A stretch of 64,000 bases of DNA. It comes from an uncultured Tenacibaculum sp. (GTDB taxonomy: Bacteria > Bacteroidota > Bacteroidia > Flavobacteriales > Flavobacteriaceae). The notes beneath the pieces were generated by a model. It worked only from the letters and a program-made list of their open reading frames with translations. It was not told the origin of the DNA and did no database searches. Each line of letters opens with the position of its first letter. Position 1 is the stretch's first letter. The stretch lies in the NCBI GenBank assembly GCA_947504185.1, contig CANNGJ010000008.1, forward strand, positions 1 through 64,000. The letters are read 5' to 3'. The position numbers were made by a program, and so were the translations under genes. Positions 34,689 to 42,405 of this stretch are shown here, piece after piece.

Positions 34689-37226
34689 TTAAAAAATATT
34701 TTTAAAATCGTTGTAATCTATAAAATAAACAAGACGTACCGAGAATGTATGTTTATTTTCTTGCTCAAAAAGATTGTCTAAGTTCTTGAAAAAATCATGT
34801 TTTGCGTTATCACTTGAACTAAAAATTGAATTCCTATAAAAAGCAATTAGTTGGCTTCCTGGAGCAAATTGCCATACATAGTTTACATCTAAGTTCCAAC
34901 TATTAAAGTTTCTATCATGACTATCATTATAATTATTTGCAACTAGTTCTCCATTATTTTGATCTAAAGTGTAAAATTGATTTTCATAAGGCACCTTACT
35001 CCAGTTATGTCTAAAAGATAATGAAAGTGACGATTTTGTACTAAAACTGTATTTTCCTGTTAGCGAGTTATCATAAGTAGTCCAATCTCTTTGGCCAAAA
35101 ATTATTTCGTCTAGTAGAGGTGCGTAGTTAGTATTTTCGCTAACATCATCTTCATCTATTTGATTAATATAACCTTGATCATTTTCTATAGAACGATATC
35201 TAAAGGCGTACACTAACGAAAATTGATTGTTAAAGCGATATCTTGGTGATACTCTAAACCCATAATTAAATTTGGGATTATTTTTAAAAAAAGAATAGAA
35301 AAAATCGTAATCTACAGCAAGTTTTTTTCGGTAATCACTAGAAGCCCAGTGGTTAACAAATATTCTTGAAGGTCTTTCAAAAAAAACACTACTTGTAGCT
35401 CCTTGTCTTGGCTCATAATAATCTTTTTCTTTAGTGGTGTAATTAGCATTAAATCCAAAAGAAAAACGTTTTTTAGTGAAAAAACGAGCATGTAAGCCAG
35501 CTCTATAATGCGTAAAAATCCCTGACTCGTGCATAAAGTTTGCATTTTGCCAAAAATTGAATAGGTATTCGTTGAAAATTCCTTTAGGTTTTAAAATGCG
35601 ATATCCTACATTATTATATATTCTTTGTTGATTATTACGCCATAAAAAACCTAAATCATCAATGTCAAAATCTTTATTTTCAAAACGATACCCAATCTCC
35701 CCAAACCAATTACCAGCATGTTTACCAATACTGGTGTCAAAAGAATAACCGGTGTTAGGACTATCAGCATCGTCTGAAATGTTTGTCATTCTTACTGATC
35801 CATCAATATTATAGGTGCTTTTTTTATCTTCTATATGCCATAATAAACCAGTAGCATTTGCGTCTCTAAAACGACCATCTCGAGTAACATTTGTGTTAAT
35901 TAATGATACAGAAGAGTTTTGGTTAAACTGCTGATCTAAAACCATAATATTGTAATTAGAAAACGGATTAATAGTTGTATTATAATTACTAGTAATCGTA
36001 TCTACTTCGTTGGTTAGTTCATCTATTTCTAACTTAGTTCTTTTTACTGTAGCATCTGTTTTTTCGGTAATTGCATTAAAAAATCCAATACCTAAACCTT
36101 TTTTTGTTCTTCCTGATATTTTTATAGCATTTAGCATTTGAACTTTATCAGGGGCATTAACTAATTCATCATTTATTTTAATTCCGTCTATAAATTCCTT
36201 ATCGTTTTTACGTTCACCAGCAAATTGATCTATAGGTGCAGCTCCAATTCTACGAGAATAAAATAAATTACCTTTGCCAAAAAGTTCAGTTCCTTCAGTA
36301 AAAAATTGACGCTGTTCACTAAATTGTTGCTCAAAAGGCCCTAAATTCAGAGTTACGTTGTCAAATCCTACTTGACTAAAATCAGGTATTAAAGTAGCGT
36401 CAAGTGTAAAGTTTTCAGTAATTCCGTATTTAACATCCATCCCTACACTCCAGTCAAAATCTGTATTACCCTCAAAAGTTGTAGTAGTTGCTGATGCATA
36501 CGGGTAAAAACTTAATCGAGTAGGAGGTTTAATATTTTTAAAGTTTTCAACTAGCCCATCATATTGTGTCCATGATCCTTGTTTATTATCAATAAGATTC
36601 CATGTATAACGAGCATTTAGATTTCTAACCTCTCGATGAAAATTGATACCCCAAGACTGTATCGGTTCATTTGCAAAACGAATAGCTCTATATGGTATTT
36701 TCATTTCTACGACCCAATTTGTATCATTTATTTTATGGCTACTATCCCAAACAGCACTCCAATTCCAGTCTTCATTTCCTCCATTCGAAACTTTAAAATC
36801 AACTTGTACACCAGAAGCTGTTACAATAAAAGCAAATGGATTTTGTCCATCGTCATTAGGATTTACCATAAACATAAAAAAGTCAGCATTACCAATATTG
36901 TCTCTGGTAGTAAATTCAGCAGGTATCTTAGAAGTATCCGGAGTATACATTTTTGCACTTACATAAATAGCGTTATCATCATACACTAATTTCACTTCTG
37001 TTTTATGTGTATCAGATTCTTTTTTACCATTATCAGGTCGCATCATCACAAAATCTTTAGCAATAGGAACATTATTCCATGCAGTATCGTCTAAAGCACC
37101 ATCTATTTTTGGTGGAGATTCTACTCTTGTAGCCTCCATTTTTTTTCTATTTTGATTAATTTCTTGAGCAATTATTCCGTTGGAAATAAAAAGAATAGCA
37201 ATTAATAGTTTTGCAATTTTATACAT
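34689..37226 (-). CDS. DUF5916 outer-membrane protein with carbohydrate-binding-like N-terminus
   Basis: An 845-residue exported protein. A signal peptide (KIAKLLIAILFISNGIIAQ) precedes a CBM9-like domain (about 30-230; SPPKIDGALDDTAWNNVPIAKDFVMMRPDNG, VKLVYDDNAIYVSAKMY, VVEMKIPYRAIRF). The rest (about 240-845) is DUF5916 with many amphipathic strands (VGMDVKYGITENFTLDATLIPDFSQVGFD, FFTEGTELFGKGNLFYSRRIG) that look like an outer membrane barrel and end in an aromatic strand. Members are frequent in Bacteroidota; the substrate is unknown. It is a single gene. Confidence 0.88.
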   Translation of the reverse strand: MYKIAKLLIAILFISNGIIAQEINQNRKKMEATRVESPPKIDGALDDTAWNNVPIAKDFVMMRPDNGKKESDTHKTEVKLVYDDNAIYVSAKMYTPDTSKIPAEFTTRDNIGNADFFMFMVNPNDDGQNPFAFIVTASGVQVDFKVSNGGNEDWNWSAVWDSSHKINDTNWVVEMKIPYRAIRFANEPIQSWGINFHREVRNLNARYTWNLIDNKQGSWTQYDGLVENFKNIKPPTRLSFYPYASATTTTFEGNTDFDWSVGMDVKYGITENFTLDATLIPDFSQVGFDNVTLNLGPFEQQFSEQRQFFTEGTELFGKGNLFYSRRIGAAPIDQFAGERKNDKEFIDGIKINDELVNAPDKVQMLNAIKISGRTKKGLGIGFFNAITEKTDATVKRTKLEIDELTNEVDTITSNYNTTINPFSNYNIMVLDQQFNQNSSVSLINTNVTRDGRFRDANATGLLWHIEDKKSTYNIDGSVRMTNISDDADSPNTGYSFDTSIGKHAGNWFGEIGYRFENKDFDIDDLGFLWRNNQQRIYNNVGYRILKPKGIFNEYLFNFWQNANFMHESGIFTHYRAGLHARFFTKKRFSFGFNANYTTKEKDYYEPRQGATSSVFFERPSRIFVNHWASSDYRKKLAVDYDFFYSFFKNNPKFNYGFRVSPRYRFNNQFSLVYAFRYRSIENDQGYINQIDEDDVSENTNYAPLLDEIIFGQRDWTTYDNSLTGKYSFSTKSSLSLSFRHNWSKVPYENQFYTLDQNNGELVANNYNDSHDRNFNSWNLDVNYVWQFAPGSQLIAFYRNSIFSSSDNAKHDFFKNLDNLFEQENKHTFSVRLVYFIDYNDFKNIF

Positions 37227-37435
37227 AGTTGATTGATAGTGTAAATAGCTTAGCTAAATTATTTATGATTTAGGCGAGTAAATCATAAAATCATGTTAAT
37301 TACACTAAAGACATGTTAAAAAAACGAACGTTACATTTTAAATGTTAAAGAAATGCAAAAGTAGAGATCATATAAAATCAATTGAAGTTACATTAAAATA
37401 AAGAATAAATTGTAATGTATTATCATTTGAATTCG

Positions 37436-37443
37436 TATTTTTG
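37436..37443 (+). promoter_or_regulatory. -7 box (TATTTTTG) for sucC
   Basis: An exact TAnnTTTG with TTG at 37410-37412 as a possible -33 (23-bp gap). It overlaps an in-frame TTG at 37441, showing that this TTG is promoter and not the sucC start. Confidence 0.65.
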
Positions 37444-37467
37444 TTCGACTTTAAAAATTCATATCTA

Positions 37468-38664
37468 ATGAACTTACACGAATATCAAGGTAAAGAAATA
37501 TTAAATAGTTTTGGCGTTCGTATTCAACGAGGAATCGTTGCAAATACACCAGAAGAAGCTGTTGAAGCAGCAAAGAAATTAACTGAAGAAACAGGAACAG
37601 GTTGGCACGTAATTAAGGCACAAGTACACGCAGGTGGTCGTGGAAAAGGTGGTGGAGTTAAGTTAGCTAAAAACTTAGATGAGGTAAAAAGTATTTCTAA
37701 TGATATTTTAGGAATGATGTTAATTACTCCTCAAACTTCAGCAGAAGGTAAATTAGTAAATCAAGTTTTAATCGCTGAGGATGTATATTATCCTGGTGAT
37801 TCTGAGCCGAATGAATTTTACATGTCGGTTTTATTAAACCGTGCTACAGGTAGAAATATGATTATGTATTCTACAGAAGGTGGAATGGATATTGAAACAG
37901 TAGCTGAGGAAACTCCGCACTTAATTTTTACAGAAGAAATTGATCCTGCTTTAGGATTAATGCCTTTCCAAGCTCGTAAAATTGCTTTTAACTTAGGTTT
38001 AAGCGGTGTAGCAATGAAAGAAATGGTAAAGTTTGCTACTGCTTTATATACAGCTTACATCAAGTCAGATTCAGCAATGTTTGAAATTAACCCTGTGTTA
38101 AAAACATCTGATGATAAAATTATGGCAGTTGATGCGAAAGTAACTTTAGATGAAAATGCATTATACCGTCACAAAGATTATGCAGCAATGCGTGATATTC
38201 GTGAAGAGAACCCAATTGAGGTTGAAGCGAAAGCTGCAGGTTTAAACTATGTAGATTTAGATGGTAATGTTGGATGTATGGTAAACGGAGCTGGATTAGC
38301 AATGGGAACTATGGATTTAATTAAAGAATCGGGTGGTGAACCAGCAAACTTTTTAGATGTTGGTGGTACAGCTGATGCAGAGCGTGTTGAAATTGCTTTT
38401 GGAATTATTTTAAAAGATCCAAATGTAAAAGCAATTTTAGTTAACATTTTTGGAGGAATCGTTCGTTGTGATCGTGTTGCTCAAGGTGTTGTAGATGCTT
38501 ATAAGAATATGGGGGACAAAATTAATGTGCCTATTATTTGTCGTTTACAAGGAACAAATGCTAAAGAAGCAAAAGAATTAATTGATAATAGTGGAATGGA
38601 AATTATCTCAGCAACTGAGTTCCAAGAAGCAGCAGATAAAGTACAAGAAGTTTTAGAAGCTTAA
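37468..38664 (+). CDS. sucC: succinyl-CoA ligase, ADP-forming, beta subunit
   Basis: The beta subunit of the TCA-cycle enzyme converting succinyl-CoA to succinate with formation of ATP or GTP. From the ATG at 37468 ([16 protein letters not shown]) it has 398 residues, a normal length. Motifs are the ATP-grasp loop [26 protein letters not shown] and [15 protein letters not shown], and the CoA-ligase domain with [14 protein letters not shown] and [11 protein letters not shown]. The alpha-subunit gene sucD is not adjacent, as is usual in this group. Confidence 0.96.
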   Translation: MNLHEYQGKEILNSFGVRIQRGIVANTPEEAVEAAKKLTEETGTGWHVIKAQVHAGGRGKGGGVKLAKNLDEVKSISNDILGMMLITPQTSAEGKLVNQVLIAEDVYYPGDSEPNEFYMSVLLNRATGRNMIMYSTEGGMDIETVAEETPHLIFTEEIDPALGLMPFQARKIAFNLGLSGVAMKEMVKFATALYTAYIKSDSAMFEINPVLKTSDDKIMAVDAKVTLDENALYRHKDYAAMRDIREENPIEVEAKAAGLNYVDLDGNVGCMVNGAGLAMGTMDLIKESGGEPANFLDVGGTADAERVEIAFGIILKDPNVKAILVNIFGGIVRCDRVAQGVVDAYKNMGDKINVPIICRLQGTNAKEAKELIDNSGMEIISATEFQEAADKVQEVLEA

Positions 38665-38691
38665 AAATTAATTCTTAGTTAGAATATATTG

Positions 38692-38719
38692 AAAACCTCA
38701 CTTTTTAAAGTGAGGTTTT
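38692..38719 (+). terminator. terminator of sucC
   Basis: A 13-bp perfect stem (aaaacctcacttt and complement) with a 2-base centre and T's, 28 bp past the sucC stop. Confidence 0.88.
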
Positions 38720-38756
38720 TTGTTTTATCTTGTGGAACTTTAAATAATTTAGAAAA

Positions 38757-39320
38757 ATGAAAAAACTTATAATTTTACTTTTATTTCCGTTACAATTAAT
38801 AGCACAAGAAGTGCCAAATTCTGTAAAGTTTTTTAACTCAATAAAAGAACATTGTAGAAAAGCTTACGAAGGTAAAATTATAGAAGGAGGAAAAGAAGGA
38901 GATGGTTTTGTAGGTGAAAAATTAGTAATGTATGTTCGTTCTTGTGAAGATAATTTAATTAGAATTCCTTTTTTTGTTGGAGATGATAAATCTAGAACTT
39001 GGGTTTTTAAATTAAATGAGGATAAGCTTATTAGTTTAAAGCACGACCACAGACATAAAGATGGATCAGAAGATAAGATTACACAATATGGAGGTTCTAA
39101 TCCAAATACAGGTTTAGCAGATATTCAATTTTTTCCAGCAGATCAGGAGACGGCTAGTTTAATCCCTTATGCTTCTAATAACGTTTGGTGGGTTACTATT
39201 GATAAAACTAGTTTTACTTATAATTTACGTAGAATTGGAACTGATAGATTTTTCTCTGTAAAATTTGATTTAACAAAAGAAGTTCAAACTCCAAGTGCTC
39301 CTTGGGGTAGTGAGGATTAA
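38757..39320 (+). CDS. exported hypothetical protein
   Basis: A 187-residue protein with a signal peptide (MKKLIILLLFPLQLIAQ). The mature part has NSIKEHCRKAYEGKI near the start, two conserved-looking Cys (one in HCRKAYEG, one in YVRSCEDN), a basic patch (LKHDHRHKDGSEDK) and beta-rich text such as VWWVTIDKTSFTYNLRRIG. I do not recognise the family with certainty; similar proteins exist in Flavobacteriaceae with no known role. It stands alone between the sucC terminator and the DUF6090 cassette. Confidence 0.72.
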   Translation: MKKLIILLLFPLQLIAQEVPNSVKFFNSIKEHCRKAYEGKIIEGGKEGDGFVGEKLVMYVRSCEDNLIRIPFFVGDDKSRTWVFKLNEDKLISLKHDHRHKDGSEDKITQYGGSNPNTGLADIQFFPADQETASLIPYASNNVWWVTIDKTSFTYNLRRIGTDRFFSVKFDLTKEVQTPSAPWGSED

Positions 39321-39331
39321 ATTTTAACTAA

Positions 39332-39354
39332 TTTCGCTAACGTGTTTGTGTATG
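39332..39354 (+). repeat. left end motif of putative single-gene cassette 2
   Basis: A 23-bp block starting tttcgctaacgt. Its first 12 bases are an exact inverted copy of 40301-40312, and the whole block matches 29580-29602 at 18 of 23 positions. It lies 11 bp past the stop of the preceding gene. Confidence 0.7.
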
Positions 39355-39363
39355 AAAGATAGC

Positions 39364-39534
39364 GTGTAAAAAGACACTTATTTTTCGACTGAACACAGAG
39401 TTCAATTTTTATATTTTGTTTTTAGTTTATCATTTTTTAAAGCCAATTTTTTTTAAAAAAAATGGCAATCTCTACAAATAAACATGAACCTTTCGATTCA
39501 ACACATATTAACTATATTTTATAACCCGTGTTAG
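39364..39534. other. structured non-coding DNA inside cassette 2
   Basis: Between the left end motif and the DUF6090 gene there is no coding frame. Instead there are small hairpins: gtgt/acac at 39364-39377 and a near-palindrome gccaatttttttt / aaaaaaaatggc at 39441-39465. A gtgttag motif follows at 39527-39533, next to the DUF6090 stop. Confidence 0.5.
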
Positions 39535-40230
39535 TTACCGTTTTAATTCATCTTCAATTTCTTTCTGCAAATTTTTTATTACCTTTTTGGTTTCTGCATA
39601 GTGATACAAAATTTCAACTCGATTGATTCTTATCTTCCAGAGATCAATTAAATATATTTTTTCATCGTTTTTGGATATCTCTAAAGGAACTTTAATTCTT
39701 TTCAACGATTTAGCACTATCAAATTCAAAATTTGGTGCAATTATATGATTCAGTTCTTTGAAATAATTTTGTTGGAATTGTTTTTCATAATATTCTTCCT
39801 CAAATTTTCTAAGTATCGTATAATCTATTTCGTAAAGAGATATTATTTTACTTCTTAAGGAATCATTTTTTATCAATTCTAATCCTCTTGATTTTAGATT
39901 TTCATATCCAGAAGCGTTTTGTACCGAAAAGAAATCACGAGTTAATATAAAATAATTCCGTAGAATTGAGTCTTTTGGTACAGGTTCTTGACGAGTTAAC
40001 AATTTCTTAAAAAAATCAACTGATTTTATTCCAAGCTCGTGACCAAGTTTATTTAATTCAATATCTTCCAAATCCTTTTTCAATCCAATAGATATTTCAC
40101 TCAGAATTTTGGTTTCGGCAATTTCATCTTTCCTATTTTCATTCCAATTATTCAGAGCAAATGCCGAAATAACAGCTATGAAAATAGATAAGAATTCAAA
40201 ACTATATTTTTTCCAATTTTTTCTTTTCAA
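39535..40230 (-). CDS. DUF6090 family membrane-anchored protein
   Basis: A 231-residue protein. Basic N-terminus (MKRKNWKKYSFEFLSIFIA), one transmembrane helix (about 10-28: FEFLSIFIAVISAFALNNW), then NENRKDEIAETKILSEISIGLKKDLEDIELN and a long helical, charged region facing the periplasm with frequent Glu/Lys heptads. This is the DUF6090 pattern, found almost only in Bacteroidota; no function is known. The gene lies alone on the minus strand inside an inverted-repeat-bounded segment (39332-40312), which suggests acquisition as a unit. Confidence 0.85.
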   Translation of the reverse strand: MKRKNWKKYSFEFLSIFIAVISAFALNNWNENRKDEIAETKILSEISIGLKKDLEDIELNKLGHELGIKSVDFFKKLLTRQEPVPKDSILRNYFILTRDFFSVQNASGYENLKSRGLELIKNDSLRSKIISLYEIDYTILRKFEEEYYEKQFQQNYFKELNHIIAPNFEFDSAKSLKRIKVPLEISKNDEKIYLIDLWKIRINRVEILYHYAETKKVIKNLQKEIEDELKR

Positions 40231-40268
40231 TTCTTACAGTTTGGGTTAATGATAGCTAACACGTTTGA

Positions 40269-40312
40269 GAATATGAATCCGTTTTAATGACTTATATTCA
40301 ACGTTAGCGAAA
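40269..40312 (-). repeat. 44-bp upstream block and right end of cassette 2
   Basis: This block is 40/44 identical to 29916-29959 and lies 38 bp upstream of the DUF6090 start. Its last 12 bases (acgttagcgaaa) are the exact inverse of 39332-39343. Similarity to the other copy continues weakly to about 40342. Confidence 0.78.
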
Positions 40313-40349
40313 GGTATTAGAAATAAGGTTAAGAAACAAACCAAATGAT

Positions 40350-42338
40350 TTACAAATTTTCTTTCAAAACAGCAATTTCATCACGTAATTGTGCAGCTAC
40401 TAAAAAATCTAAAACTTTGGCAGCTTCTTCCATTTGCTTACGCTTGGTACGAATACGTTTTTCAATTTCTTCTTTTGGTAAATACTCTAAATCTTGTTCT
40501 GCTGCTTTTTGAGTTGCATTATCGTAATGATATGAAGTAATAGTGTCTTTAGAGAGTGTGTTATCTAATTTTTTATTTATTTGTTTCGGAGTAATTCCGT
40601 TAGCCGTATTATAATTTATTTGCTTTTCACGTCTACGATCGGTTTCACCAATAGTACGTTGCATACTATTTGTAATTTTATCAGCATACAAAATTGCTAG
40701 TCCGTTTACATTTCTTGCAGCTCTACCTACTGTTTGCGTTATAGATCGATGACTACGTAAAAAACCTTCTTTATCAGCATCTAAAATAGCTACTAATGAA
40801 ACTTCAGGTAGGTCAAGACCTTCTCTAAGTAGATTCACTCCAATTAAAACATCAAATAAACCTTTTCGTAAATCTTGCATTATTTGTACACGCTCTAAAG
40901 TATCGACATCAGAATGTATATAACGACAACGAACTTGAATTCGAGTTAGGTATTTTGCTAGTTCTTCTGCCATACGTTTCGTAAGCGTGGTAACTAATGT
41001 GCGTTCATCTTTCTCAACACGAACCTGAATTTCTTCAATTAAATCATCTATTTGATTTAAACTTGGACGAATTTGAATTTCAGGGTCTAACAATCCTGTC
41101 GGACGAATTACTTGTTCTACAAAAACACCTTCTGTTTTTTGTAATTCATAATCCGCAGGTGTTGCAGAAACATAAATCACTTGATTTTGAAGCATTTCTA
41201 ATTCTTCAAATTTTAATGGACGATTATCCATAGCAGCTGGTAAACGGAATCCATATTCTACTAAATTTTCCTTTCTACTTCTATCTCCACCATACATAGC
41301 ATGGGTTTGCGGAATGGTAACATGGCTTTCATCAATCACCATTAAATAGTCATCAGGAAAATAATCTAGTAAACAGAAAGGGCGCGTTCCTGGATCTCGA
41401 CCATCTAAATAACGTGAGTAATTTTCAATACCAGAGCAATATCCTAACTCACGAATCATTTCAAGGTCGAACTCGGTACGCTCTTTTAAGCGTTTAGCTT
41501 CTAAGTGCTTTCCTATCTCCTTGAAGTAATCAACTTGCTTCACCATATCATCCTGAATCATATGAATGGCATTTTGTAAGACATCGGGTGAAGTAACAAA
41601 TAAATTCGCAGGATAAATAGTTAGTTCACTTAATTTATCAATTACCTGATTACTTTCAATATCAAAAGTTTCAATTTCTTCAATTTCATCACCAAAAAAA
41701 TGTACACGGTAACCGCTATCTCCATAAGAAGGATAGATGGTAACTACATCTCCTTTTACTTTAAATGTTCCGCTTTTAATTTCAGTTTCTGTACGAGCAT
41801 ATAAACTGGTAACTAACTGATGTAAGAACTTGGTACGTGAAATTTGCTGATCTACCTCAATAGGAATCACGTTTTTCTTAAACTCATTTGGATTTCCAAT
41901 ACCATATAAACAAGAGACAGACGCGACTACTAATACATCCCTACGACCAGAAAGTAGGGAAGAGGAGGTGCTAATTCGCAAGCGTTCTATTTCATCGTTA
42001 ATAGATAAATCTTTCTCGATATAGGTTCCTGTAGTAGGTAAGTATGCTTCTGGTTGATAATAATCATAATATGAAACAAAATATTCTACTGCATTGTTTG
42101 GAAAGAACTGCTTAAACTCAGAATATAACTGTGCAGCTAAGGTTTTATTATGTGCTAAAACTAGTGTGGGTCTATTAACTTCAGCAACCACATTGGCAAC
42201 TGAAAATGTCTTACCAGAACCAGTAACACCAAGTAAAGTTTGGTACTTTTCATCTGAGTTAATTCCGTTAACTAATTGTTTTATTGCTTGAGGTTGATCA
42301 CCCGTAGGTTGAAATTCTGAGACAAGTTGAAAATCCAT
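40350..42338 (-). CDS. uvrB: UvrABC system protein B
   Basis: The damage-verifying helicase of nucleotide excision repair. It has 662 residues, a normal length: FQPTGDQPQAIKQL, Walker A GVTGSGKT (37-44), the beta-hairpin region VSYYDYYQPEAYLP, DESHVTIPQ, helicase motifs TLTKRMAEELAKYL, RYIHSDVDTLERV and QTVGRAARN, and the C-terminal UVR domain (RIRTKRKQMEEAAKVLDFLVAAQLRDEI) that binds UvrC. A -7 box ends only four bases before the start codon, so its mRNA may have almost no leader. Confidence 0.97.
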   Translation of the reverse strand: MDFQLVSEFQPTGDQPQAIKQLVNGINSDEKYQTLLGVTGSGKTFSVANVVAEVNRPTLVLAHNKTLAAQLYSEFKQFFPNNAVEYFVSYYDYYQPEAYLPTTGTYIEKDLSINDEIERLRISTSSSLLSGRRDVLVVASVSCLYGIGNPNEFKKNVIPIEVDQQISRTKFLHQLVTSLYARTETEIKSGTFKVKGDVVTIYPSYGDSGYRVHFFGDEIEEIETFDIESNQVIDKLSELTIYPANLFVTSPDVLQNAIHMIQDDMVKQVDYFKEIGKHLEAKRLKERTEFDLEMIRELGYCSGIENYSRYLDGRDPGTRPFCLLDYFPDDYLMVIDESHVTIPQTHAMYGGDRSRKENLVEYGFRLPAAMDNRPLKFEELEMLQNQVIYVSATPADYELQKTEGVFVEQVIRPTGLLDPEIQIRPSLNQIDDLIEEIQVRVEKDERTLVTTLTKRMAEELAKYLTRIQVRCRYIHSDVDTLERVQIMQDLRKGLFDVLIGVNLLREGLDLPEVSLVAILDADKEGFLRSHRSITQTVGRAARNVNGLAILYADKITNSMQRTIGETDRRREKQINYNTANGITPKQINKKLDNTLSKDTITSYHYDNATQKAAEQDLEYLPKEEIEKRIRTKRKQMEEAAKVLDFLVAAQLRDEIAVLKENL

Positions 42339-42342
42339 AAAA

Positions 42343-42350
42343 CAAAAATA
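42343..42350 (-). promoter_or_regulatory. -7 box (TATTTTTG) directly before uvrB
   Basis: An exact TAnnTTTG on the minus strand with only four bases between it and the uvrB ATG. If used, the transcript would start about one base before the ATG (leaderless). Confidence 0.55.
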
Positions 42351-42405
42351 CGGATAGTTTATGTGATAAACTACGGTAAATTATTGATTCAAAAATTAAA
42401 ATAAA

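Noticed and set aside
36636..36989. Two plus-strand frames of over 100 codons inside the DUF5916 gene
   Set aside because: Antisense shadows of a long, well-supported gene with no start context or family features.
37441..37467. TTG at 37441 as start of sucC
   Set aside because: It overlaps the -7 box TATTTTTG; SucC proteins begin MNLHEYQ, at 37468.
39332..40312. Integron attC sites around the DUF6090 gene
   Set aside because: The ends read CGCTAAC/GTTAGCG, which do not fit the attC core RYYYAAC/GTTRRRY, and no integrase gene is present; kept only as a cassette-like unit.
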